Shown here piece after piece: positions 44,926-53,396 of a DNA stretch of 64,000 nt. Source of the DNA: Firmicutes bacterium UBA6806 (lineage in GTDB: Bacteria; Bacillota; Clostridia; Peptostreptococcales; Acidaminobacteraceae); assembly GCA_002452745.1 (NCBI GenBank), contig DKFC01000039.1, positions 7,012 to 71,011 on the forward strand. Direction: 5' to 3'. Position 1 is the stretch's first letter. Each line of letters begins with the position of its first letter. The position numbers were made by a program, and so were the translations under genes. The notes beneath the pieces are model-generated. The model did not search any database, was not told the DNA's origin, and was given only the letters and a program-made list of their open reading frames with translations.

Positions 44926-45525
44926 CTATGCTTCCCATGTGAATTTTTTATCTTTTTTAACAGCAGCCTTTTCTTCAAGCAGTTTAATCGTCATTTCGGT
45001 AAAAAGAATAAACTCTCTAAAAACTTCATTTAATTCTGCAATTTTTTCTGGATATTTTAACTTTCCGGCGTAGTCAAATGCCTCCTGAGATTTCCCCAAA
45101 AGAAATTCACTGCTGGGCATAATTCTCGCAGCAAGCTCAGGCGAGTCGAGTATTTGTCTAAGATGAGCCTGTGCACGAGAAGAACCTAACATACCATGAG
45201 AAGCGCCTACAATCAGAACTGGTTTATCTGTTAGAGCCTGACTTGTGTAACTGATCCACTCAAGGGCACTCTTCAAAACTGCTGGAATTGCATGATCGTA
45301 TTCTGGCGTTGCCATGATGACGCCATCTGCTTTTAAAATTTTTTCAGATATTGCAACGACAGATTCCGGTATAGATTCGTCATCAAGTTCATAAAAAGCA
45401 GGTAATGCCTTTATCTCAAAGAGTTCAATCTCTGCATCGCTTGCAAAATGTTTTTGCATAAATTGAAGCAACATACGATTTGTTGACACATCTGCATTTG
45501 TGCCCACGATTGCTAAATATTTCAT
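44926..45525 (-). CDS. NAD(P)H-dependent FMN reductase
   Basis: A 199-residue flavodoxin-like FMN reductase. It has the FMN phosphate loop (VGTNADVSTNRMLLQF), PEYDHAIPAVLKSALEWIS and the GASHGMLGSSRAQAHLRQIL segment. It resembles the N-terminal domain of the next gene along its full length, so one likely arose from the other by duplication. It may feed extra reduced flavin to that enzyme or form a heteromer. The gap to the next start is 11 bases. Confidence 0.9.
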   Translation of the reverse strand: MKYLAIVGTNADVSTNRMLLQFMQKHFASDAEIELFEIKALPAFYELDDESIPESVVAISEKILKADGVIMATPEYDHAIPAVLKSALEWISYTSQALTDKPVLIVGASHGMLGSSRAQAHLRQILDSPELAARIMPSSEFLLGKSQEAFDYAGKLKYPEKIAELNEVFREFILFTEMTIKLLEEKAAVKKDKKFTWEA

Positions 45526-45620
45526 TTTTCTTCCCCTCTCTGTATGGAATAAGAATATTCAATCACATTTGTTTGACACAAGATTAACACAATCTGCATT
45601 TTTTATCTAATAGTTATATA

Positions 45621-45649
45621 TTGACCTTCAATAACAAATTTGTTATCAT
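45621..45649 (+). promoter_or_regulatory. Promoter of the LysR-apbE unit with overlapping operator
   Basis: TTGACC, 17 bases, TATCAT. The spacer and -10 contain the perfect palindrome ATAACAAATTTGTTAT (45631-45646), a fair LysR-type box (T-N11-A). The overlap fits autorepression, and the same site may activate the divergent reductase operon. Confidence 0.6.
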
Positions 45650-45695
45650 CAATCATAATTATGCTCAAACATCATTTGAAATGAGGGAGGAGACG

Positions 45696-46652
45696 ATGTC
45701 CCAAATTAACTCACAGAACATACTCTACTATATTGATGCGATTTTAAAATATAGCAACTATGGCAAGGCCGCAAAGTCACTTTATATCTCCCAACCTTAC
45801 TTGACCCAGGTCATCAAAAGAATAGAAAAACAATTGGACTGTCAATTGATTAACCGGAGCGACCTTCCCTATCGCTTAACAGAGCAGGGCAAGATTTATT
45901 ACGAGTTCTTGACAACCTCGGAAAATCAATATGCTAAACTGATTCATGAAATCTCTGCGGCAAAAAACACAGACAGCCAAATACTCAAAGTTGGGATTCT
46001 CCCAAGTCTTGGCACTTATCTTTTACCTCTTTTATTGCCGAAATTTTTAGAGCTATATCCAAACTGTAAAATTGAACTCTCAGAAGACCTTCCAGAAAAA
46101 AATGAGAAATACACTTTAAATGGCGAATTGGATTTTTGGATAGGACAGAATTCAAGAAATATATCTCCAATTCTAAATTCCATCGTTTTGGGAAAAAACA
46201 GCTACAGTGCCATCATTCCACGCTCTTCAAACCTATATCAGGAAGGCGTCGCCACAATAAAAGAAGGGACACTTGACATTAAATCACTCTTGAGCCAAAA
46301 CCTTATTTTAACGCGTAAGGGCTCTTCAATCAGAAGTCAAATAGATCAACTGCTTAGCGTTTATAAAGTATCACCTAAAATTGTTCTAGAAAGTACTGAA
46401 ATCTACACGATCAGAAAACTTGCCATGAACAATTTAGGAGTGACCTTCATCCCCGAAAGCCTCCGTGTTGATTCCAACCCTTCTCAATACAATATCTATC
46501 CGCTACCTGTGGAAGAACTGAGTTTAGATTTTTTTATAGCCTATCACTCTGACAGAATCCTCTCTGAACTAGACCTCATATTCATTAATTCGTTTTCCAT
46601 TGATGACGAAAATAGTATCGTTTTAGGAGATTGCAATGAATCATACTTTTAA
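45696..46652 (+). CDS. LysR family transcriptional regulator
   Basis: A regulator of about 318 residues. The N-terminal winged HTH reads NILYYIDAILKYSNYGKAAKSLYISQPYLTQVIKRIEKQL, and a two-lobed effector domain (about 90-300) follows. A longer frame runs upstream to 45621, but GAGGGAGGAGACG and the domain start place the ATG at 45696. It diverges from the FMN reductase-flavoprotein operon and overlaps apbE by 17 bases, so it almost certainly controls this reductase set. The inducer is probably the substrate. Confidence 0.92.
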   Translation: MSQINSQNILYYIDAILKYSNYGKAAKSLYISQPYLTQVIKRIEKQLDCQLINRSDLPYRLTEQGKIYYEFLTTSENQYAKLIHEISAAKNTDSQILKVGILPSLGTYLLPLLLPKFLELYPNCKIELSEDLPEKNEKYTLNGELDFWIGQNSRNISPILNSIVLGKNSYSAIIPRSSNLYQEGVATIKEGTLDIKSLLSQNLILTRKGSSIRSQIDQLLSVYKVSPKIVLESTEIYTIRKLAMNNLGVTFIPESLRVDSNPSQYNIYPLPVEELSLDFFIAYHSDRILSELDLIFINSFSIDDENSIVLGDCNESYF

Positions 46653-47583
46653 AAAGACCCTTTATCTCATGGGAACACGAATCACCCTTTATTTTAAAGG
46701 TGAAGAGTCCGAATTAAACGTCGAGGAAGCCTCTCAGATGCTCTTGAGATTCGAAAAAATTTTTAGTGCCAACGATGAAAATTCACCGATTGCACGTCTA
46801 AAAAAAACCGCTTTTATAGAGCCGCAACGGGTAAATTCAGATTTGTTTGAGCTGATTAAAATTGGAAGAGAACACAGCCTATCTGAAGATAGTTCTCTAA
46901 ACATTGCAATTGGCCCACTCGTTAAATTGTGGCGAATCGGCTTCAAAGAAGCTCATGTGCCAGAGCATGAAAAAATCATACAGATTCTAGATTTATTAAA
47001 AGTCGATTATATAATTTTAGATGAAAAAAATGAATCTGTATTCTTTTTAAAGGAAGGCATTGAAATCGACCTCGGTGCAATTGCAAAGGGGTATTTCTGC
47101 GATAAAATCATGGCTTTTTTTAAAAAAAGGGGCGCCATTTCTGCAATGGTTGATATTGGCGGAAATGTACTCGTTTATGGAGAGTCTCCCACTGATGAGA
47201 GCGAATGGAATGTAGGGATTCAAAACCCATTTCTTCCCAGAGGAAACCTCGTTGCAAGCGTGAAAATTAAAAACCAATCCGTTGTCACTTCCGGCATCTA
47301 TGAGCGTGTATATAAAAAAGGCAATAACACCTATCACCATATTTTTGATCGCAAAACGGGCTATCCAATTGAGAACAACCTCGCTTCGCTCACCATTATT
47401 GCAGATACTTCCCTTGAGTGCGATCTCTATACGACGAAACTCTTCGGACTAGATATTGCTAAAATACTCCGTGAAGTAAACAGCATTGAAGGCATGTCTG
47501 CGATTATCATCACTAAAGATGGAAGGCTCGCTCATACTGATAACCTGAAAAATAAGATAACTTATAATACCATTACAGATTGA
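46636..47583 (+). CDS. apbE: Cytoplasmic FAD:protein FMN transferase (ApbE)
   Basis: ApbE attaches FMN from FAD through a phosphoester bond to Thr/Ser of proteins with a D-x-x-(S/T)-G-A-(S/T) motif. Family segments are MGTRITLYF, EIDLGAIAKGYFCDKI, VDIGGNVLVYGESP and HHIFDRKTGYPI, with the Mg-binding ECDLYTT. There is no signal peptide or lipobox, so it acts in the cytoplasm. Its likely target is the FMN_bind domain of the divergent flavoprotein. RnfG and RnfD, exposed outside or in the membrane, probably use another copy. Length is 315 residues. Confidence 0.93.
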   Translation: MNHTFKKTLYLMGTRITLYFKGEESELNVEEASQMLLRFEKIFSANDENSPIARLKKTAFIEPQRVNSDLFELIKIGREHSLSEDSSLNIAIGPLVKLWRIGFKEAHVPEHEKIIQILDLLKVDYIILDEKNESVFFLKEGIEIDLGAIAKGYFCDKIMAFFKKRGAISAMVDIGGNVLVYGESPTDESEWNVGIQNPFLPRGNLVASVKIKNQSVVTSGIYERVYKKGNNTYHHIFDRKTGYPIENNLASLTIIADTSLECDLYTTKLFGLDIAKILREVNSIEGMSAIIITKDGRLAHTDNLKNKITYNTITD

Positions 47584-47664
47584 ATTTAAACTTAGAATTG
47601 GAGTTGGAGTTGACACTTTAACTGGCACTAGGTTCCATTGATTATCAATTCAAAAATACAAAAG

Positions 47665-47701
47665 AGGAGTCCTCTCTTGAGGACTCCTCACTTTATTTTT
47701 A
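47665..47701. terminator. Bidirectional terminator between apbE and the QueG-like gene
   Basis: GAGGAGTCCTC - TCTT - GAGGACTCCTC is a perfect 11-pair stem with T-rich sequence on the plus side and A-rich on the other. It serves convergent genes. Confidence 0.9.
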
Positions 47702-47770
47702 GATTGAGATCTGTTCGATATAAAAAATGCTCTCTTAAGGACTGATTCATACGATTATTATCCCTTGAGG

Positions 47771-48622
47771 TTATAATCGTATGCACTTTTCAGGAATTTT
47801 ATCTTGGCAGGGAACCACAACTTGGCATTTGCCACATGCATAGCGAGGTTCAAATTTTTTATAAACCCAATCCAAATAGTTTGAACAGACTGTATGCATC
47901 TTGCCCTTTTCGTAATCAATTGCATTTACAGGGCAATTTTGAACGCATTTACCACAAAATGTACAGTACTCATTCACTTCTTTGTAATGTCTTTCAGTTG
48001 CATCAAACTGCATATTTGTTATAAAACTCGTAAGCCTGCCAGCAGACCCCTTTTCTGTTATAATGTTTTTTGAAAGGCTAAATGTTCCCAATCCAGCTGC
48101 AAAGGCAACATGCCGTTCTGACCAGCTCGACCAAAAATCATCATTGGAAAGTTTCGTCTCACGAATCTTGTACCCTTCTTTTTTAGTGCCTATATTGATT
48201 GCCAATCGTTTATCTATACTCGGAGCCACACACTCAATCCCCTGTGCTTCTAGCTCACTCTTGACAAATGAAGTGAGCTTGTTGATGAACAACTGTCCCT
48301 CATATCTGCCGTGAAGCCATTCTAAAGAAGGTCTTCGCAAGTCTCTGCCGTTTCCCGCCTTAACTTCTGCACTATATGGCAAAAACACTGAGACAACTGT
48401 TTTTGCGGACTCAAGCCAGTCACTTGGTCTGATAAATTTATGATACATAATTTCGTATTTGTCCGAGTATAGCTCAAATATTGGATCGTTTGCTTTTACA
48501 ACTCCAATTAATGGATCGTCAAAGATTTTCATCCCCACCAGTTCAGAATCCAAGGCAACATCTGCTTTGATTCTATTATCATCGTTCTCCATGTAGAAAT
48601 CTTGAATTATTTTTTTTATCAT
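47771..48622 (-). CDS. QueG-like (epoxyqueuosine reductase related) 4Fe-4S protein
   Basis: The 283-residue protein matches the reductase core of QueG/reductive-dehalogenase-like Fe-S proteins (SERHVAFAAGLGTFSLSKNIITEKGSAGRLTSF, split here). One cluster motif is CTFCGKCVQNCPVNA; a second group is YACGKCQVVVPCQ with an upstream cysteine. It is about 100 residues shorter than true QueG and lacks the C-terminal HEAT repeats, so it is probably not a tRNA-queuosine enzyme. A corrinoid-dependent reductase of a small molecule is possible. It is transcribed alone. Confidence 0.75.
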   Translation of the reverse strand: MIKKIIQDFYMENDDNRIKADVALDSELVGMKIFDDPLIGVVKANDPIFELYSDKYEIMYHKFIRPSDWLESAKTVVSVFLPYSAEVKAGNGRDLRRPSLEWLHGRYEGQLFINKLTSFVKSELEAQGIECVAPSIDKRLAINIGTKKEGYKIRETKLSNDDFWSSWSERHVAFAAGLGTFSLSKNIITEKGSAGRLTSFITNMQFDATERHYKEVNEYCTFCGKCVQNCPVNAIDYEKGKMHTVCSNYLDWVYKKFEPRYACGKCQVVVPCQDKIPEKCIRL

Positions 48623-48699
48623 TTTTTCCTCGCATAAATTGTTTGAGTATTGGCATTCTCACTTATTTTTCAGATCGTTTACATTCATTTTCATAAACT

Positions 48700-48708
48700 A
48701 TTATACCA
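48700..48708 (-). promoter_or_regulatory. Extended -10 promoter of the QueG-like gene
   Basis: TGGTATAAT (extended -10, minus strand) lies about 78 bases before the start; no good -35 is seen. Confidence 0.45.
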
Positions 48709-48759
48709 AATTTGATTCAAAAACACTAAAGACAACATCATCTGCACCGAAAATGGCCT

Positions 48760-49197
48760 TCAAACAATCCAAACCCCAATCACATCATCAATTTTAATTA
48801 CCGATTCATCAGCCATCTGAATACATCTTGCATGGATATCAATCTTCTTAACCAATCCTCTGCTTATGACATACTGACCACCAGATTTCAGCATATCTGC
48901 TTTAAAATGCTCAATTTGCACTTTGAGTTCCTTGTTAATCTGGTCTTGAAGCTGAACTTGAATTTCATTTAGCTGTTCGTTGACAACAGCTTTTTCAGAC
49001 TCATCCAACTCTCGCCTCTCATCCGTGAGCCTTGCCGCTTCTCTGACTGAGTCTTCATGACCTACAACCGCTGCAAATGGTGAAAATTGAGCAGCTCTGT
49101 CTTCTAGAGGCATCTGTTGTCTTCTGCTTGAAACATGATGTGGCAATTCTATTATGTCTTTATAATTTCTTTCACTTTCATGGATATTCTGACTCAT
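48760..49197 (-). CDS. YolD-like protein
   Basis: YolD family proteins are encoded beside Y-family polymerases in Firmicutes and are induced by DNA damage; their function is not known. The segment RRQQMPLEDRAAQFSPFAAVVGHEDSVREAARLTDERREL (split) is the family core, followed by a coiled coil and a C-terminal SH3-like strand region (IHARCIQMADESVIKIDDVIGVWI). ATG 49197 (GAGGGAT site) is preferred to the GTG three codons upstream. The gene ends the SOS unit, 38 bases after the polymerase. Confidence 0.88.
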   Translation of the reverse strand: MSQNIHESERNYKDIIELPHHVSSRRQQMPLEDRAAQFSPFAAVVGHEDSVREAARLTDERRELDESEKAVVNEQLNEIQVQLQDQINKELKVQIEHFKADMLKSGGQYVISRGLVKKIDIHARCIQMADESVIKIDDVIGVWIV

Positions 49198-49235
49198 ATC
49201 CCTCACTCCCTTGTTCAGAAGAACTCATTCTCAGA

Positions 49236-50780
49236 TTATTCGGCTTTATGTCCGCCAATCTGATTATTCCGATCCTTTCCAGTGGCACCCTTCTGAAAAT
49301 TCACACCTTTTAAAACAGCGTTTTTTCCAAACTTCTTTTTAATATTCAAAAGCGCATGTTGAAGGTTTTTTTCCCTTTCGAACATCAAGTGTTCTTCATC
49401 TTCTCTTATGGCCTTCTCCTCATAGTCTGTGAACAAATCCATTTGTTCATAGCCAGCTTCTTCTTCTACCGACGCCTCATCCAGTATGTGATTTGCCACG
49501 AGGTTCACTCTACGTGCCAGTAACGCCTTATCAGCAATCTCATCAAACAACTTCATTACAGCCTCTACAATTAACTTTGTAGAAGATGTCACACGATCTA
49601 AATTCACCGTCCCGTGAGCATGTCTTGGAACTTGCCGTCCATAATAATCCGTTTTAACAGCACCTTTGTACTGTTTGCGCTGTTCTGCATCGGATAAGTT
49701 AGAAATATCATATCCCACGTTCAAAACGAGTTGATCTGTCACCAGTTTTTTATCTACTAGATCCAGAACCAACTGATCGGCCATTTCCTTAACGACAACT
49801 CTCACTTCTTCATGTGTATAAGGTCTAAGCAAGACTTGCCCTGCCCCAGTGCTTTTGCTAGCGGGTTTATACGCCTTCACATGTTCCAGCGTACAAGGCT
49901 CCCACCCCCAAGCATGGTCAATTAAAAGCTCTGCATTTACACCAAAGAGGTCAAATAGCAACTCTTCATTGTGAAAGGCATAGTCTTCCCCCACAGAACA
50001 TTTTGCAACATCTCCCATCGTGTACAGTCCATGCTTTGCGAGCTTCTGAGCATAACCTTTCCCCACACGCCAAAAATCAGTGATTGGTTTATGATCCCAC
50101 AGCTGCTCTCTGTACCTCTGCTCATCAAGTTCGGCAATTCGAACGCCATCTGAGTCCGCCTCAATTTTCTTAGCCACGATGTCCATGGCTATTTTGCACA
50201 AGTAGAGATTCGTTCCAATTCCAGCAGTTGCAGTGATTCCAACTGTTTCGAACACATCTTTTATAATCTTTTTTGTAAATTCTCTTGAGGATTGATTTGA
50301 GTGTTTTAAATACTTTGTTATGTCAATAAAGACCTCATCAATAGAATAGACATGTATATCCTCAGGAGAGATATATTTCAGATATACATTGTAAATTCTC
50401 GTACTATAATCTATATACAAAGCCATCCTCGGAGGTGCAACAATATAATCAATCGCCACACTTGGAGCTTTCTTTAGCTCATCAGCGAAATAGGAGGCTC
50501 CTATGAGCTGATTGTTTGAAGTTTGCCGAGAGCGCTTGTCATTTTCGAGTTTTACTTTCTGAACCACTTCATAGAGTCTTACCCTTCCGGGAATACCATA
50601 GGCTTTTAACGATGGCGAAACCGCTAGACAGATTGTCTTTTCCGATCGGCTTGAATCAGCCACAACCAAATTTGTCGTCAGAGGATCCAGCCCCCGTTCC
50701 AAACACTCCACAGATGCATAAAACGACTTTAAGTCAATGGCAACATATATTTTTTCATTCAGCCTCTCATCGTCACTCAT
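49236..50780 (-). CDS. Y-family translesion DNA polymerase (UmuC-like)
   Basis: This error-prone polymerase bypasses damaged bases. The catalytic motifs are AIDLKSFYASVE (near residues 14-25) and YSIDEVFIDIT; the thumb and little-finger domains follow to about residue 430. EQMDLFTD near residue 443 is a sliding-clamp binding motif. At 514 residues it is longer than DinB and closer to the UvrX/YqjW type found with YolD. The gene is preceded by an SOS box, so LexA should control it. Confidence 0.93.
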   Translation of the reverse strand: MSDDERLNEKIYVAIDLKSFYASVECLERGLDPLTTNLVVADSSRSEKTICLAVSPSLKAYGIPGRVRLYEVVQKVKLENDKRSRQTSNNQLIGASYFADELKKAPSVAIDYIVAPPRMALYIDYSTRIYNVYLKYISPEDIHVYSIDEVFIDITKYLKHSNQSSREFTKKIIKDVFETVGITATAGIGTNLYLCKIAMDIVAKKIEADSDGVRIAELDEQRYREQLWDHKPITDFWRVGKGYAQKLAKHGLYTMGDVAKCSVGEDYAFHNEELLFDLFGVNAELLIDHAWGWEPCTLEHVKAYKPASKSTGAGQVLLRPYTHEEVRVVVKEMADQLVLDLVDKKLVTDQLVLNVGYDISNLSDAEQRKQYKGAVKTDYYGRQVPRHAHGTVNLDRVTSSTKLIVEAVMKLFDEIADKALLARRVNLVANHILDEASVEEEAGYEQMDLFTDYEEKAIREDEEHLMFEREKNLQHALLNIKKKFGKNAVLKGVNFQKGATGKDRNNQIGGHKAE

Positions 50781-50799
50781 GGTTTCACCTACACATTTC

Positions 50800-50813
50800 A
50801 GAACATACGTTCT
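50800..50813. promoter_or_regulatory. LexA (SOS) box of the polymerase-YolD unit
   Basis: AGAACATACGTTCT contains GAAC-N4-GTTC, the Firmicute LexA/DinR operator, 20 bases before the polymerase start codon. Confidence 0.8.
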
Positions 50814-50908
50814 TTTTTATTTATTTTATCACACTTTTGCCATATAAAAAAGAGAATCCTTCATTCCAGTAAATTTATGTGAAATGTGTGTTTTACTCTA
50901 TAACAATT

Positions 50909-50947
50909 AAAGCTAATATCAACTCTATTGATATTAGCTTTTTTTAG
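50909..50947 (-). terminator. Terminator after the AraC-type gene
   Basis: AAAGCTAATATCAA - 5-base loop - TTGATATTAGCTTT is a perfect 14-pair stem, 11 bases after the AraC-type stop on the minus strand. The plus side also has seven T. Confidence 0.85.
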
Positions 50948-50951
50948 AATC

Positions 50952-51929
50952 CTATAAATCACTTCTATATTCAGTGACACTCATTCCCGTCCACATTTTA
51001 AAGGCTCTTGACAGTGATTTTGCATCAGAATAACTCACGAGAAATGCAATTTCATCTAGAGTCATATTCATCTTCAGATAATTGCGCACCAAAAGTTCTC
51101 TCGTACGGTTTAATTGCTTGTTGAAACTAGTCTGTTCATCTTTTAGCCGCCTCTGTAGAGTTCGCTTGCTCAACCCTAGTTCATGTGATATCTTATCCGC
51201 ATCGCTCACCCCTGATGGCAATAACTCTATAAGCGCCTTCCTCACGGTGGCTGCAAAACTCAAATCCTGTTCAAAATCTCTTAAACGCTGATTTAATTCT
51301 CCCTCTAAATAATCCCACATGCGGTTGTTTTTCGTGATGAAGGGCCTCGACAGATCGTTTTTTGAAAACACCAGTGCATTCTGTCCTTCACTGACAACTG
51401 GAATAGTACCAATATATGACTTTGCCTGATCTGGATACATTCCACCGCCTATGACCTTTTCAGGCGTTAGTGTTTCAATGCCCGTTCCCCTTCTCAATAG
51501 ACTTAAAAGACTGATTTGAGCATAAAAGACCATGGTTTTAGGAACTGCACTACCGTCACTGTAAGCATAGGAAATACGGAACGCATCCCCTTCATCTTTT
51601 ACTGTCATGCGAATTGGGGCGACAATTGTCTTATACTTGGCAATCCTCTTTATGCACTCCAATCCATTTTCTGCACAAAGCCCCGCAAAAAACTCAGGAT
51701 TGAACGATGCAACATAATCCACTTTTGATATTTCAACCATAAATTCAGGTTTTGCATGGAGGTCTAAAACGTCAAGAACCGCCTTATATTGCTGTGTTGT
51801 AAGTTCACACTTGCCCGAATCAATCATTCTCGTGGGAATACCCACCTCTTTAAAAATGCACTCCAGTTCAATGCCCATATTTTCTAAAATCTTGATGGTA
51901 TTGTCATCTAAGTTCAAACTGTAAAACAT
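50952..51929 (-). CDS. AraC family transcriptional regulator
   Basis: A 325-residue regulator with an N-terminal arabinose-binding-like (PF12625-type) ligand domain (about 15-200) and a C-terminal pair of HTH motifs (SDADKISHELGLSKRTLQRRL; LDEIAFLVSYSDAKSLSRAFKMWTG). The latter type often controls catabolic or virulence genes. It lies 82 bases after the aldo/keto reductase and probably activates that gene through the direct repeats at 53283-53318. Confidence 0.9.
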   Translation of the reverse strand: MFYSLNLDDNTIKILENMGIELECIFKEVGIPTRMIDSGKCELTTQQYKAVLDVLDLHAKPEFMVEISKVDYVASFNPEFFAGLCAENGLECIKRIAKYKTIVAPIRMTVKDEGDAFRISYAYSDGSAVPKTMVFYAQISLLSLLRRGTGIETLTPEKVIGGGMYPDQAKSYIGTIPVVSEGQNALVFSKNDLSRPFITKNNRMWDYLEGELNQRLRDFEQDLSFAATVRKALIELLPSGVSDADKISHELGLSKRTLQRRLKDEQTSFNKQLNRTRELLVRNYLKMNMTLDEIAFLVSYSDAKSLSRAFKMWTGMSVTEYRSDL

Positions 51930-52011
51930 ATTCCGCCGCCTATCCTAAATCCATTAAAGTCGTCAATGCAACACACTGTAGATATAAAGGTTGTCTTTGC
52001 CCGTAAGCTGT

Positions 52012-53211
52012 CTACGCCCTTCTCCCCACAAACCGATTGGCAACCTTAATGGCAGTTCTAATGGGCCAGCTGTCCAGTTCTTTGTGAGCTAGTTTCAGCT
52101 CTTTCCGGATTTCAATTGTCTGAGGGCAGTGCTTCTCACATTTGCCACAGTCCGTACATAGGTCAGCGCCAGACTTTTTCATTCCCAGAGCACCAATTGA
52201 TTTTCCAATATACTGAATTTGAGACTGCCTACCGCCAAAGAAAAACTTGTCGTTATAATCCATAAACGTCCCGGGAATATCAACACCAAATGGGCATGGC
52301 ATACAGTAATTACAGCCAGTACATGGCACTTTCATAAGGTCTCTGTAGATTGCTTTTACATCGTCCACAATCTCAATTTCTCGATCAGACATACTTCCCG
52401 CAGTGGTTTCAGAGGCTACTTCGATATTTTCACGAATGTGTTCATCAACATTCATTCCGCTCAACACGACACCCACTTCCTCATGATTCCATATCCATCG
52501 GAGCGCCCAATGCGCAGGAGTCCTCTTTTCATTATATTCACTAAACTTTAACTTTACTTTATCAGGTGCTTTGGCTGCCAAATTGCCCCCTCTGAGCGGC
52601 TCCATGACAACGACACCAATACCAAGTTCATTGGCTCTCTTTAGACCGGCAAGTCCAGCCTGATTGTATTCGTCCAAATAGTTGAACTGAATTTGGCAGA
52701 ATTCCCAATTGTAATCTTCAAGAATCTTGATAAACGCCTCTGGCCTACCATGAAATGAAAATCCAATATGTCTAATCTGTCCCTTTTTTTTCTTTTCTTC
52801 TATAAACGTCAAAATGCCGAGGCTCTTAAGTTGCTCCCACGACTTCATACTGTCCAGCATATGCATGAGATAATAATCTATATAATCTGTATCCAGCCTC
52901 TCAAGTTGAGTGTCAAAGTACTTCTCTATCTGTTCTGCTTTATTCACAAGAAATGCAGGGAGTTTATCCGCAATATAAACCTTGTCTCTAAGGTTATTTT
53001 TACGGATGATTTTCCCAAGGACTACTTCACTTTTTCCGCCATGATACGGGTAAGCCGTATCAAAGTAATTGACTCCTTGTTCAAATGCATACAGCATTTG
53101 TCTTTCGGTGAGTTCTTCATCTATTCTACCGCTCTTTACCGGCAACCTCATACAGCCATATCCAAGAACTGAAACGTCTGCACCCGCTTTGACAAGTTTT
53201 CTATATTGCAT
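52012..53211 (-). CDS. Aldo/keto reductase with C-terminal ferredoxin domain
   Basis: Residues 1-270 form an NAD(P)H-dependent aldo/keto reductase barrel; the tetrad lies in DTAYPYHG, ADKLP and LMHML. Residues about 280-375 carry two cysteine clusters, CTGCNYCMPCPFGVDIP and CTDCGKCEKHCP, as in a widespread anaerobe subfamily annotated as Fe-S oxidoreductases. Electrons may come from ferredoxin as well as NAD(P)H. The substrate is unknown. At 399 residues it is standard for the subfamily. The promoter and repeats upstream suggest AraC-type activation. Confidence 0.9.
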   Translation of the reverse strand: MQYRKLVKAGADVSVLGYGCMRLPVKSGRIDEELTERQMLYAFEQGVNYFDTAYPYHGGKSEVVLGKIIRKNNLRDKVYIADKLPAFLVNKAEQIEKYFDTQLERLDTDYIDYYLMHMLDSMKSWEQLKSLGILTFIEEKKKKGQIRHIGFSFHGRPEAFIKILEDYNWEFCQIQFNYLDEYNQAGLAGLKRANELGIGVVVMEPLRGGNLAAKAPDKVKLKFSEYNEKRTPAHWALRWIWNHEEVGVVLSGMNVDEHIRENIEVASETTAGSMSDREIEIVDDVKAIYRDLMKVPCTGCNYCMPCPFGVDIPGTFMDYNDKFFFGGRQSQIQYIGKSIGALGMKKSGADLCTDCGKCEKHCPQTIEIRKELKLAHKELDSWPIRTAIKVANRFVGRRA

Positions 53212-53252
53212 CCTATACCTCCATCCAGCAGCTTAACCACACTTTTATGACA

Positions 53253-53281
53253 ATTGTAACGTCTACCGTTTAAAGTGTCCA
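53253..53281 (-). promoter_or_regulatory. Promoter of the aldo/keto reductase gene
   Basis: The minus strand has TGGACA, 17 bases, TACAAT, about 40 bases before the start codon. Confidence 0.6.
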
Positions 53282-53282
53282 C

Positions 53283-53318
53283 CACAATACGTGCCAAAAT
53301 TTTCACATATCGTGCCAA
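53283..53318 (-). repeat. Two direct repeats, likely AraC-type activator sites
   Basis: On the minus strand TTGGCACGATATGTG (53304-53318) and TTGGCACGTATTGTG (53283-53297) agree at 12 of 15 positions and are 21 bases apart, two helix turns. They lie just upstream of the -35, the place where AraC-family activators bind. Confidence 0.6.
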
Positions 53319-53396
53319 CAGCCAAGGATAAACATACGGTTTACACATAGCATCAAGAACTATTTACAATTCTCAATTCCTAATGGCTTATGTCTA

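Noticed and set aside
47771..48622. Assignment as true QueG
   Set aside because: Too short and without the C-terminal HEAT repeats; only the reductase core is shared.
53283..53318. Sigma-54 promoter suggested by TTGGCAC
   Set aside because: The matching TTGC at the -12 place is absent in both copies, a normal -35/-10 pair lies downstream, and no sigma-54 activator (AAA+) gene is near.
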